Shown: in pieces, positions 24,827 through 32,513 of the stretch
How the letters are laid out: each line of letters begins with the position of its first letter
Position numbering within the stretch: the stretch's first letter is position 1
DNA from: Algoriphagus marincola HL-49
Lineage (GTDB): Bacteria; Bacteroidota; Bacteroidia; Cytophagales; Cyclobacteriaceae
Assembly (NCBI GenBank): GCA_001314815.1
Contig: LJXT01000029.1
Location: 1 to 33,379, forward strand
DNA length: 33,379 nt
Direction: 5' to 3'
Translations under genes and position numbers: made by a program
The notes under the pieces: model-generated
Database searches by the model: none
What the model saw: the letters and a program-made list of their open reading frames with translations, nothing else
Told to the model about the DNA's origin: nothing

Positions 24827-27484
24827 TTAATGCCTAAACCTCACCAGATCTAGATTAAAGGTATTCCAAATAGAAATCCCCGAATCTGTCTTAAGAACAA
24901 AATAAAGATCTACGCTTTCGTCGGTGGATTGGATTGGTATTTTGACGGGAAAGTATCCATTGCGTCCATCTTGAGACAGCATTTCAGTTTGACCTAAAAG
25001 ACTACCTTCAGAACTATCCGCCCGAACCTCCAATTTCCCCTTAATACCTCCAGGATTGACCCAAAACTCTAATCCCTCTATCCCTGAAAGGTCCACTTGA
25101 TTCATGGCCATCCAAGAATCTTTTGCGGTATATCGGACAAAATTTAATCCATTGGCATTGGCTTTTGCCGTATTTTCAAAGCGATCCGCCGTCACCGCTT
25201 TGACTTCGGGATGTCGAAGAATCAGCTGGGTATTTTCCCGGAGTGGTGCTATTCCATTGGCGCCTTGGTCCGTATAGCTTGCTTGAACCAAATAATATCC
25301 TTCCGGATTATCAGATTGTTCCGGGGAAAACTTTCCCTCTAAAGGCCAGTTGACTTTTCCATAATCAGGATCTTCCAAAGCCAGGATAAAATCGACCATC
25401 TGCCCTACTTGCTCTTCCGGCAAGTGAGTATGCCCAGGCATGATACGCTCTCCTCCCCAAACGCCCCCACCGCCATTCCGGATCTTGTCGATAAGGTATT
25501 CTTTGGCATCGGATTGACCTTTGTATTTGGCAGAAACTTCCTGATAGGTCGGCCCAACCGACTCATTGGCTATGGCATGACAAGCTTTGCAACCTGCCTG
25601 CGTGATGAAATTTTCACCCACAGAAACCTGCTCCTCTTGATGGCCAGCCTGAATCAGATCAAAGCCCCCCGAGATGTAATCAATAGAAAAATCAACCGTT
25701 TCGGAATCTATTTCACCATCTTCCCGATCCACAACTTGCACTGAATAGTCCACAGGCTGCCCTTCAAAGTAAAAACTTGTATTTCCAGCCCATTCGATAA
25801 ATACCTGAGGACGTTCATTTCCTACCTGTATCTCAAGCTTGGTGGAAGCTTTTTCTCCCTCCGTATCAGTGACCGTTAATGTCACCGGATAAATTCCCGG
25901 TTTTTCGAAAGTGTGGGAAGGATTTGGAGTAGTACTAGTCGAGCTACCATCCCCAAAATCCCAAGAATAGGTCAGCTGATCCTCTGGGTCAAAATCCATC
26001 GATCCTTCAGCAGAGAAATTTACCTCAAGAGGGGCTGCGCCAGTTTGCTGATTCGCCTTGGCTTTGGCAACAGGTTCACGATTCCCTGGAGCAAACTCAA
26101 TGCGGTACAAACCCGAATCATCGTTCTGAGCCCGCCAGTAAGTTCCATATTCCAGCACATAAAGCGAACCATCTTTGGCAAACTGCATATCCACTGGCTT
26201 GTCAAAAACGGTTGAGGGCATAAAGCGCTCCATGGTATCGTATTCGAAATTCTCGGTCAGCGAAACAGTGAAAATCCAATTCCGCATCCAGTCATAGATA
26301 AAAAGCTTGTCATTATAATAGCCCGGGAATCGAACAGCTGAGTTTTCATAATCCTCGCGATGATAGACAGGGCCTGCCATGGCATTTCTACCACCTGTGG
26401 CGAGCATGGGAAACTCCTCCGATTCATCGTAAGGATACCAAATCAAAGCTGGCTGAGCAGGAGGTAATTGTTCTATGCCAGTAGTATTCGGACTGGTATT
26501 GACAGGAGCAGCCGGGTCGAATTCAAAAAGACTTTCCTGAGTTTCAAAATCGTATTTCCAGTAAGGCTTATTATTCCCTACAAAATACGGCCAACCGTAA
26601 AACCCAGCCTTTGTAGCTAAGTTGATTTCATCATGACCTTTGGGACCACGACGAGCCGAATCCACGGATGCATCCGGTCCCACTTCACCCCAGAAAAGAT
26701 TTCCAGTATGCTGATCGACAGAAATCCGATAGGGATTCCGATTACCCATCACATAGATTTCAGGTCGGGTATTGGGTGTGCCGGGAGGGAAAAGATTGCC
26801 TTCAGGAATACTGTAAGTTCCATCGGCTTCAGGTTTGATGCGAAGGATTTTTCCCCGAAGATCATTGGTGTTTGCTGAAGTTTTCTGGGCATCTACATTT
26901 TCAGGACGGTCTTGACGCTCATCGATTGGATTGTAATTATCTGACTCAAAAGGGGTCGTATCGTCACCGGTAGACAAGAAAAGTAGTCCATTGGCATCAA
27001 ACTCAATGGAACCTCCCGAGTGACAGCATCCCCGAAAGACAGGGATTTCAAGCATTATTTTTTCGGAACTTAGGTCAAGCCGATTTTCTACAAAATCAAA
27101 TCGTGAAAGCCGGTTGACATCAGGGCTGTAATCATTGGGAGCGTAATACAAATAAATCCAATGATTTTGATTGAAGTTAGGATCCTTGGCCAAACCCAAA
27201 AGCCCGTCTTCTCCTTCGATATACACGTCCAGCTCACCCACTACAGTAGTCTCCGCCGTGGCAGCTTCGTATAATTTCAGCAAACCAGCCCGCTCGATGA
27301 AAAGGACATCTCCATTGTCCAGGACTTCAAGCTCCATCGGTTCGTTGAGCTTTTCGACCAAAGTCACTTTAATAAAGCGAGTCTCGTCAGGTTTGACGTT
27401 AGCAAAAGGGTCAACATCTTTTGGGGAGCAATTCCAAAGCAATCCAAGCAGGACCAAACATCCTGAAAAACGACTAAAATTCAT
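24827..27484 (-). CDS. PQQ-type glucose/sorbosone dehydrogenase-PKD-cytochrome c lipoprotein
   Basis: The 885-residue lipoprotein has lipobox LLWNC (Cys19). Residues about 35-465 form a six-bladed glucose/sorbosone dehydrogenase propeller (GEDGLLGLAKDPNF, DLRGKILRIKPE, NRNPYRISVD, GFYGWPYFVG). Residues about 472-555 are a PKD domain (YSWDFGDGS). Residues about 625-705 are a class I cytochrome c with CKACH (632-636) and a likely Met682 ligand in IMPGH. The last 120 residues resemble a CBM6-type beta-sandwich (LDLVRF end). The domain order is common in Bacteroidota, often alongside ThuA-like domains. It probably oxidises a sugar in the periplasm or at the surface and passes electrons to its own haem. 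PQQ use is a family inference. It stands alone. Confidence 0.92.
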   Translation of the reverse strand: MNFSRFSGCLVLLGLLWNCSPKDVDPFANVKPDETRFIKVTLVEKLNEPMELEVLDNGDVLFIERAGLLKLYEAATAETTVVGELDVYIEGEDGLLGLAKDPNFNQNHWIYLYYAPNDYSPDVNRLSRFDFVENRLDLSSEKIMLEIPVFRGCCHSGGSIEFDANGLLFLSTGDDTTPFESDNYNPIDERQDRPENVDAQKTSANTNDLRGKILRIKPEADGTYSIPEGNLFPPGTPNTRPEIYVMGNRNPYRISVDQHTGNLFWGEVGPDASVDSARRGPKGHDEINLATKAGFYGWPYFVGNNKPYWKYDFETQESLFEFDPAAPVNTSPNTTGIEQLPPAQPALIWYPYDESEEFPMLATGGRNAMAGPVYHREDYENSAVRFPGYYNDKLFIYDWMRNWIFTVSLTENFEYDTMERFMPSTVFDKPVDMQFAKDGSLYVLEYGTYWRAQNDDSGLYRIEFAPGNREPVAKAKANQQTGAAPLEVNFSAEGSMDFDPEDQLTYSWDFGDGSSTSTTPNPSHTFEKPGIYPVTLTVTDTEGEKASTKLEIQVGNERPQVFIEWAGNTSFYFEGQPVDYSVQVVDREDGEIDSETVDFSIDYISGGFDLIQAGHQEEQVSVGENFITQAGCKACHAIANESVGPTYQEVSAKYKGQSDAKEYLIDKIRNGGGGVWGGERIMPGHTHLPEEQVGQMVDFILALEDPDYGKVNWPLEGKFSPEQSDNPEGYYLVQASYTDQGANGIAPLRENTQLILRHPEVKAVTADRFENTAKANANGLNFVRYTAKDSWMAMNQVDLSGIEGLEFWVNPGGIKGKLEVRADSSEGSLLGQTEMLSQDGRNGYFPVKIPIQSTDESVDLYFVLKTDSGISIWNTFNLDLVRFRH

Positions 27485-27938
27485 GAAAGCAGGTTTTTAG
27501 GTTCATTGAGTCTTGAAGATACACATGCCCTCGTAAAAGCCATGAACCAAAAAAAGGAATTTGAAAAATAAGATAAAATGACTAGATAATACGTCAAAAA
27601 AAACCAATTTTTATCAAAATACTTTAATTCAGTACTGGAATATTAAAACTAAATATAAATTTATATGAAACTAATTGATAATACTCAGCAAAAAATATAA
27701 AAATAACAAGACCTAGAATATACGGTAATATTTTTTTTATTAAATAATTTTAAATTTGACCAAATGTTCTTTGGAAATAATTGAATTTAAATTGAATTTA
27801 AATTGAATTTAAATTTATCTATTGAAATAAGATTTATTCAAAATATAAATATTAAAGGAACTTTCAATTAAGTTTTGTTAAACTGGAAAATATTGAAGTA
27901 ATTTAACGTAATCTTTAACAATCAAAAAAAATAAAATT
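27485..27938. other. AT-rich intergenic leader of the peptide/propeller island
   Basis: No gene is visible in these 454 bases, which are extremely A+T-rich from about 27560 on. They hold an exact 3 x 11 bp tandem repeat (27781-27813). A -7-like AAGTTTTG lies about 60 bases before the first peptide gene but has no well-spaced -33 box. The composition change marks the left edge of a foreign-looking segment. Confidence 0.6.
27781..27813. repeat. 3 x 11-bp exact tandem repeat TTGAATTTAAA
   Basis: Three identical 11-bp units run head to tail, about one helical turn each. They lie about 126 bases before the first peptide gene. They might be a regulator array or simply slippage in AT-rich DNA. Confidence 0.9.
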
Positions 27939-28193
27939 ATGAAAACAAAAAATTTGTTTAAAATAGGAGTAGGTGTACTATTTCTATTTATGATTACTTT
28001 TCCCGAAAAATCAAATGCTGATTGCTGGGATTGCGATAATATACCGTCTCCGTCTTATTGTAGTTACAATTATTGGTTCGGCTACGTATGTGGACCAAAA
28101 TTTGAATCACCAATGAGAAAATGTAATTTACAATGTAGTTTAACAGGATGTAATTCTGATAGTTGTCAGGCACAATCAACAATAGCGCCATGA
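27939..28193 (+). CDS. Small exported cysteine-rich peptide (8 Cys)
   Basis: I do not recognise the family. The 84-residue precursor has a signal peptide (MKTKNLFKIGVGVLFLFMIT) that should be cut near KSNA-D (residue 27). The mature part of about 57 residues has eight cysteines: DCWDC, YC, VC, KC, QC, GC and SC, an even number that suggests four disulfides. It is not homologous by eye to known bacteriocins. Small cysteine-containing peptides next to propeller lipoproteins are a recurrent arrangement in Bacteroidota (for example the NVEALA peptides), but the NVEALA motif is absent. Its TGA overlaps the ATG of the next peptide gene. Confidence 0.75.
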   Translation: MKTKNLFKIGVGVLFLFMITFPEKSNADCWDCDNIPSPSYCSYNYWFGYVCGPKFESPMRKCNLQCSLTGCNSDSCQAQSTIAP

Positions 28194-28408
28194 AAAAAGT
28201 AAGACTATTAATAACAACAGTATTTATATTTGCTTTAAGCATTCTTGGATACTCTGACTGCAATACAACTCACTCAAACGGATATTGTGATGAAGAACAA
28301 CAAGCTAATGGAGGTGTTAAAAAAACTTGCGTTGAAAAACCAACTGAAAACTCTCCAGGTAGGTGTCTATTTAAAAAGAATGACATACTACCTCCCGGGA
28401 TGGGATAA
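28190..28408 (+). CDS. Small exported cysteine-rich peptide (4 Cys)
   Basis: The 72-residue precursor starts at the ATG at 28190, overlapping the previous stop as ATGA. The signal peptide MKKVRLLITTVFIFALSILG is probably cut near GYS-D. The mature peptide of about 50 residues has four cysteines (DC, YC, TC, RC) and ends LPPGMG. The upstream in-frame ATG at 28163 would ruin the signal peptide and is rejected. Despite poor sequence similarity the two peptides share size, signal, a DC start and cysteine richness, so they may be diverged siblings. Function unknown. Confidence 0.72.
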   Translation: MKKVRLLITTVFIFALSILGYSDCNTTHSNGYCDEEQQANGGVKKTCVEKPTENSPGRCLFKKNDILPPGMG

Positions 28409-28415
28409 ATTTAAA

Positions 28416-29567
28416 ATGGGGAAAATTTATTTCCCCTTTCTTTGTTATATTGCAATATCTTGCCAAGATAACGAAGAAATAAATATTGAAGAAAATTTCA
28501 ATATATCCAAAAAAGGAAGAATTGAAATAAAGTTAAATCCAAATGGTCTAGCAATAAGCAATTACCAAGTAAGAGAAAAAAAAGATGATTTGGAGATTAT
28601 TCGAAGTAACTATGGATACAAAAGTATTTCAATCTATTCTATTGAAAAACAGAAGGAAATTAAGGAAGTAAAACTCAACATGAATAATTTGATGCCTTAT
28701 TTTGAAAAAGGATCAGGAATAACGGGATTCTACCTTAAAGGTGAAGATTCATTATATATAATGAATTACTATTCAGATTTATTACTTATAAACAGCCAAA
28801 CTGGGGAATATACTGCTAATTATAACCTACCAACCAAAGATTCAAATAATGATATTAAAATAGATAACAGATACCCTTTCTACATTATAGGAAATGAGGT
28901 GATATACACTAAATATCAACGAAATTTTGAGGATAATATATTTTACAAAATAAATTTAATAAACGGAGAAAAAGATTCCTTTAGTAAATATCCTGAATTG
29001 TATAGAAAAAATGAGAATTTATTAGAAGGAGGTTGGTATGACTATCTAAGTCACGTTATGATAAATGATTCCACAATGATATATGGACATCCAATCTCTC
29101 ATGATCTTAGAATTTTAAACATAAAATCAAAAGAACAAAAAATCATAGAAAATAAATTCAAATTTCCAATCAAAAATCATATCAATAAAAACACTAAAGA
29201 AATCTATTCAGGAAATGAATTAGAAAATTTAATATCAAGAATATACAATAATTATCATTATTCAAATCTCTTATTTAATAAAAAAGATAAATTATACTAT
29301 AGAATATTAAAAAAACCTATAGAACCAGAGCTTTTTAACTCCTTTCCCAAACCTATTAGGTTTTGGAAAAGTAAAGTAGAAATTATCATTTATGATGAAA
29401 ATCTAAAAATACTAGGTAAAACACCAGTAATTCCTGATGAATATCAAATTGGAATTTATGAATATTCAGAGATTTTCAATAAAAACAATTTAATTTATAT
29501 TAAAAAAATTCCTAATAATGACGAATACATTTCATACGACATTTATTCAATTGACGAAAAATATTAG
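28416..29567 (+). CDS. DUF4221-like propeller lipoprotein
   Basis: I start at the ATG at 28416, giving a lipoprotein signal MGKIYFPFLCYIAISC (Cys16); the earlier ATGs lie inside the peptide gene in another frame. The 383-residue protein resembles the DUF4221 group of Bacteroidota lipoproteins with a six-bladed-propeller pattern: repeated strands such as SISIYSIEKQKEI, GFYLKGEDSLYIMNYY, LLLINSQTGEYT and KIIIYDENLKILGKT-like (VEIIIYDENLKILG). DUF4221 has no known function. The gene begins seven bases after the peptide stop and its codons are A/T-rich (many AAA, ATA), unlike the rest of the window. Confidence 0.72.
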   Translation: MGKIYFPFLCYIAISCQDNEEINIEENFNISKKGRIEIKLNPNGLAISNYQVREKKDDLEIIRSNYGYKSISIYSIEKQKEIKEVKLNMNNLMPYFEKGSGITGFYLKGEDSLYIMNYYSDLLLINSQTGEYTANYNLPTKDSNNDIKIDNRYPFYIIGNEVIYTKYQRNFEDNIFYKINLINGEKDSFSKYPELYRKNENLLEGGWYDYLSHVMINDSTMIYGHPISHDLRILNIKSKEQKIIENKFKFPIKNHINKNTKEIYSGNELENLISRIYNNYHYSNLLFNKKDKLYYRILKKPIEPELFNSFPKPIRFWKSKVEIIIYDENLKILGKTPVIPDEYQIGIYEYSEIFNKNNLIYIKKIPNNDEYISYDIYSIDEKY

Positions 29568-30708
29568 AATAATTGCCTTATTCTCAATTACTTTAGTTTT
29601 TTGCACAACAAAAAACAATAACCAACATAGTGTAATTTCAATTGAAGAAAAAAGTGAACATTTAATAAAACTGGATTCAGAAAGTTCTTTCGAACTACTA
29701 AGTATTCAAATAATAGAAGAAAAAAGTCTTTTATTAACCCTGGATGCAATAAAAAATAATATAAATATCTTTAATTTTGACAAAGGAGAAATAGTAGATA
29801 AAATACCGATAAATATTAATGAAAAAAATCAAATATTAAATCCTACAAGATTTTATTTTCACAATAAAGACTCAATATTCATTATAGACTTCGGAAGCAA
29901 CATTAAATTAATCAACAATAAAGGAATCATTAAAAATAGTTATAACATTGGAGAAATAAAGAGTAAAAAAAGAGAATATGAGGGGATTTATGGGTATTTA
30001 CCAATTAGCAACAATAAAAATTTTATTTTTAAAAATAACAGAATCTTTTATCCTACTGAACACATAATTGGCTCTGAGGGTAGACTAGGTATATTCAATA
30101 TAAAATCTTCTAAAACTGAAGAAGTTATAAACCAACCATACGAAATCAATAATCTTTTAGAAAGTGATGTAACAGACTTTTGGTATGATTTCGACTCTTT
30201 CACAAATTCAATTTACATTTCATTTCCACTAGCAAACTCCGTTTATCAATATAATTTAGATGATAATACCCTCATAAAATTAAATAATTCAAACATTGAT
30301 CACGATTTTAGAGATCATTATAATCCATTATTTAATGATCTGAGATACTTAAACATTGAACCTGAAAGAGTTATCAATATATTAGATTCACATAAATTAC
30401 TAAATAGATACACCTCAATTATTTTAACTGACAACTATATTGCAAGAATATATATACATAAAGCTGAAAAGGCCTTTTCTAAAGCAAGAAATTTTACAAT
30501 ATATATTTATTCAAAAAGTGGTGAAATTCTAGGAAAACGGTACTTTAAAAACCCTACAAAAAAAGGGGAAATTTTACTTGTATCCAATATGGAGGATTTC
30601 ATCTTCTCAAAAAAAGACAACTTATTAATTCCATTTCTTAAATCTAATCAAGATGAAAATATATTATCAATTAAGTCTTTTTCTATTTCTGACCTGCATG
30701 ATAACTAA
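29518..30708 (+). CDS. DUF4221-like propeller lipoprotein (second copy)
   Basis: The ATG at 29518 gives 396 residues and overlaps the preceding gene by 50 bases; a TTG at 29551 would give a neater lipoprotein signal (KNIRIIALFSITLVFC) with a 17-base overlap. The body has propeller-like repeats: SLLLTLDAIKNNINIFNF, DSIFIIDFGSNIKLINNKG, and the closing FTIYIYSKSGEILGKRYF. That last block matches the equivalent place in the upstream gene (IIIYDENLKILGKT), so the two are likely paralogues at low identity. Its function is unknown; tandem copies suggest two related receptors or scaffolds. Confidence 0.72.
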   Translation: MTNTFHTTFIQLTKNIRIIALFSITLVFCTTKNNNQHSVISIEEKSEHLIKLDSESSFELLSIQIIEEKSLLLTLDAIKNNINIFNFDKGEIVDKIPININEKNQILNPTRFYFHNKDSIFIIDFGSNIKLINNKGIIKNSYNIGEIKSKKREYEGIYGYLPISNNKNFIFKNNRIFYPTEHIIGSEGRLGIFNIKSSKTEEVINQPYEINNLLESDVTDFWYDFDSFTNSIYISFPLANSVYQYNLDDNTLIKLNNSNIDHDFRDHYNPLFNDLRYLNIEPERVINILDSHKLLNRYTSIILTDNYIARIYIHKAEKAFSKARNFTIYIYSKSGEILGKRYFKNPTKKGEILLVSNMEDFIFSKKDNLLIPFLKSNQDENILSIKSFSISDLHDN

Positions 30709-31099
30709 TTGCACATCAGATAAAAACTCTATAAAAGATTATATCAAAACAAAAGTTGATCTAAATTATAAAGAAAGTTTTTCAATCGTCATTCTACCAT
30801 TTGATGCGTGCAACACATGTATTCATGCTACTTTAGAATATATTTCAACTAATCCCGATATCTTGAATAACAATAAATTGATTCTATATAATTTTTTATC
30901 CCTAAAATCGAAAAAAATTCAATATGGTGATGAACTTTTCGAACATACCAACACTATAATAGATAGAGAAGGAAATTTTTTAGATTTTGACTTTAAACAT
31001 AATCAACCTATGGTCATTAAAATTCAAGATAAAAATTTGAAAAATATTGAAGATTTGGATAGTGAAAATTATTTTGAGCTCCTAAGCAAAATTCATTAA
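30653..31099 (+). CDS. Small lipoprotein with CxxC motif, possibly thioredoxin-like
   Basis: This 148-residue lipoprotein (MKIYYQLSLFLFLTCMITNC, Cys20) starts 56 bases inside the preceding gene. Residues about 40-60 read FSIVILPFDACNTCIHATLE: a strand, then DACNTC, then a helix, as in the thioredoxin-like fold. Later come TIIDREGNFLDF and QPMVIKIQDKNLKNI, which fit the fold's C-terminal half. A thiol-disulfide role toward the Cys-rich peptides is an attractive inference. It ends four bases from the stop of the convergent S24 gene; no terminator is visible between. Confidence 0.7.
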   Translation: MKIYYQLSLFLFLTCMITNCTSDKNSIKDYIKTKVDLNYKESFSIVILPFDACNTCIHATLEYISTNPDILNNNKLILYNFLSLKSKKIQYGDELFEHTNTIIDREGNFLDFDFKHNQPMVIKIQDKNLKNIEDLDSENYFELLSKIH

Positions 31100-31103
31100 A
31101 GTA

Positions 31104-31802
31104 TCACTCACTCATGACCAAGCGATATCGCCACACCTCCCGAACTTGCTCTATCTCTACATCGAAGGGTGGATAGATGGGATTGGAGGAACAAAGCAGA
31201 AGCTTTTGATCAGACTGAATACGATTGTAAGCAATTTTAAAGGTCACACCATCCTGCTCAGTCACAATTACATAGCGTTCCCCGTCTTTGATCCCAAACC
31301 AGTCATCTACGTATTCGCAGACAATCCAAGCTCCATCGGGAATCGGCAGCATAGAATCTCCATCCACCTGAAAGACCCGGTGCTTTTTGTCCATGGGAAG
31401 AAAAGGTAGGGAAAAGCGGGGAAGCTCTGAGATAAACTCAGGATCTGCAAAGCCCGCCAGATAACTGGCCTTAGCCCGCTGGGAAACCACTTCAATGAGT
31501 TCGCGTCCCTCCGCATCCACTGTTGTCGACAGGATTCGAAGTTTTCGCCCACGAAGAAATTTATCTGTTTCCAGTAATTCCCGGAGCTTGTATTCGGAAT
31601 AGGAGTTGAGGTCCTCCTTGATCAGGATATCGAGAGAAACGTTGAAGTATTCAGCGATTTTCACCAAAATATCCAAAGGAGGAGTAATGGTGAGTTCGTA
31701 CCCCGCCAGTTTGGATCTAGAAATCCCCAAAGCCTGGGCAAGAGATTCTTGGGTAAGGTTTTTGTTTTTTCGGAGGAATTTGAGGTTAGAATTTAATATC
31801 AT
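31104..31802 (-). CDS. XRE-HTH S24 peptidase (LexA/UmuD-like) repressor
   Basis: The 232-residue protein has an XRE helix-turn-helix (NLTQESLAQALGISRSKLAG, about 15-34) and a C-terminal S24 domain. An Ala116-Gly117 pair (SYLAGFADPEF) is a fair self-cleavage site. Ser150 lies in VFQVDGDSMLPIPDGAWI and Lys189 in GVTFKIAYN. Gly-to-Ser spacing is 33 residues (34 in E. coli LexA) and Ser-to-Lys 39 (37 in LexA). It probably represses stress or SOS genes and is inactivated by RecA-stimulated cleavage. It is divergent from the DinB gene with a repeat-rich four-helix-bundle unit between. The first GAAATA repeat begins two bases upstream of its ATG, so the array overlaps its promoter. Confidence 0.9.
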   Translation of the reverse strand: MILNSNLKFLRKNKNLTQESLAQALGISRSKLAGYELTITPPLDILVKIAEYFNVSLDILIKEDLNSYSEYKLRELLETDKFLRGRKLRILSTTVDAEGRELIEVVSQRAKASYLAGFADPEFISELPRFSLPFLPMDKKHRVFQVDGDSMLPIPDGAWIVCEYVDDWFGIKDGERYVIVTEQDGVTFKIAYNRIQSDQKLLLCSSNPIYPPFDVEIEQVREVWRYRLVMSE

Positions 31803-31803
31803 A

Positions 31804-31855
31804 GAAATACAGTGGAAATATCATTGAAATAAGCCCCGCAAGCGGGACGAAATAG
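31804..31855 (+). repeat. GAAATA/hairpin array, left copy 1
   Basis: GAAATA begins at 31804, 31815, 31826 and 31849. The first three are 11 bases apart; between the third and fourth lies a GC hairpin (GCCCCGC-AA-GCGGGAC with one C-A mismatch). It is aligned without gaps to the second copy at 31892-31943, 42 of 52 bases identical by hand count. Nearly all the differences fall in the five-base spacers. Confidence 0.85.
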
Positions 31856-31891
31856 AAGAATACCCTATAATTATTTTCCAATTTCAGATAT

Positions 31892-31943
31892 GAAATATGT
31901 TGGAAATACATTTGAAATAGGCCCCGCAGGCGGGGCGAAATAT
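31892..31943 (+). repeat. GAAATA/hairpin array, left copy 2
   Basis: GAAATA begins at 31892, 31903, 31914 and 31937, exactly the spacing of copy 1, displaced by 88 bases. The hairpin GCCCCGC-AG-GCGGGGC is perfect, so relative to copy 1 a C-A mismatch has become C-G. It ends just after the stop of the four-helix-bundle gene. Confidence 0.85.
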
Positions 31944-31947
31944 TGAT

Positions 31948-32349
31948 TTAGCCATCATTTTTGAATTGGTTTTTAGCCGAATAAGTGGCTTTAATCATGT
32001 TGTTTAGTTTAACCTGTATATCACGCTTGAGTTGATTAAATGATTCAAATTCGAAATCAGGAATTATTCCTCGTTCGAACCCTAAATCAACCCAATGATC
32101 CACAGCTTCGGATAAGGAAGCCCTGGAAATATAATAAAACCGATTTTTCTCTAGATAGTGAAACCGGGCATAGCCCTCAACAATATTTGCTCCTACGGAA
32201 TCTATGGACTCAAGCATCTGATCACCCCATACCTTACGCTGTTGGAATGTCAGCCGTTCATAGATATTCCAAGCCATGGATGACAACTTTCTAGCTAATC
32301 TGTAGACTTCCAATTCATGAACTGGAATAAATTTCTTTTTACCTTCCAT
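31948..32349 (-). CDS. Four-helix-bundle protein (23S rRNA intervening-sequence protein family)
   Basis: From the ATG at 32349 the 133-residue protein MEGKKKFIPVHELEVYRLAR matches the four-helix-bundle family first known from intervening sequences in 23S rRNA genes: VYRLARKLSSMAWNIYERLT (helix 1), DQMLESIDSVGANIVEGYAR (helix 2, the hallmark), KNRFYYISRASLSEAVDHW (helix 3) and a final helix from about 95. The open frame extends 61 codons upstream, but that part is translated repeat DNA and is rejected. The family's role is unclear; relatives include the Avd protein of diversity-generating retroelements. Its repeat-flanked position suggests it travels with the repeats. Confidence 0.87.
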   Translation of the reverse strand: MEGKKKFIPVHELEVYRLARKLSSMAWNIYERLTFQQRKVWGDQMLESIDSVGANIVEGYARFHYLEKNRFYYISRASLSEAVDHWVDLGFERGIIPDFEFESFNQLKRDIQVKLNNMIKATYSAKNQFKNDG

Positions 32350-32388
32350 AAACGAATTAACTTTATGACAATCAGCTTTTTTTTGTTG

Positions 32389-32513
32389 TATTTCGCTGGG
32401 CAAGGCGAAGCCTATTTGTATTTTATTTCGTCGAGCGTAACGAGACCTATTTCCACCGTATTTCACCGACCGAAGGAAGGTATATTTCAACTGTATTTCG
32501 CAAAGCGTATTTC
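32389..32513 (-). repeat. GAAATA/hairpin array, right side, inverted
   Basis: Read on the minus strand, GAAATA (one CAAATA) begins at 32513, 32499, 32488, 32464, 32453, 32429, 32418 and 32394. The spacings are 14, 11, 24, 11, 24, 11 and 24. The 24-base intervals hold imperfect hairpins of different sequence (ACC/GGT with CC/GG; GTC/GAC with tandem G-A mismatches; GCT/AGC). The first interval holds CGC-TTT-GCG. It belongs to the same family as the left copies but in opposite orientation. Confidence 0.85.

Larger units (their letters stand above)
31804..32513. mobile_element. Candidate repeat-flanked unit carrying a four-helix-bundle gene
   Basis: Arrays of the same GAAATA/hairpin family flank the gene at 31948-32349. 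The left array reads on the plus strand, the right on the minus strand, so the pair form long inverted ends around a 0.7-kb unit. It is inserted between divergent S24 and dinB genes, which are often neighbours. No transposase is encoded, so any movement would depend on another protein. I saw no clear target duplication. Confidence 0.4.

Noticed and set aside
27939..28408. Assigning the small peptides to the NVEALA family
   Set aside because: The neighbourhood is similar but the NVEALA motif after the signal peptide is absent, so no family name is given.
28245..28415. Upstream in-frame ATG for the first propeller protein
   Set aside because: It would read through the second peptide gene in another frame and place the lipobox in mid-protein; the ATG at 28416 gives a proper lipoprotein signal.
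31804..32513. GAAATA arrays as a CRISPR or integron attC sites
   Set aside because: Repeats are six bases with 5-18 base intervals, far below CRISPR repeat and spacer sizes, and no cas genes are near. The hairpins lack the conserved attC core sites and no integrase is present.
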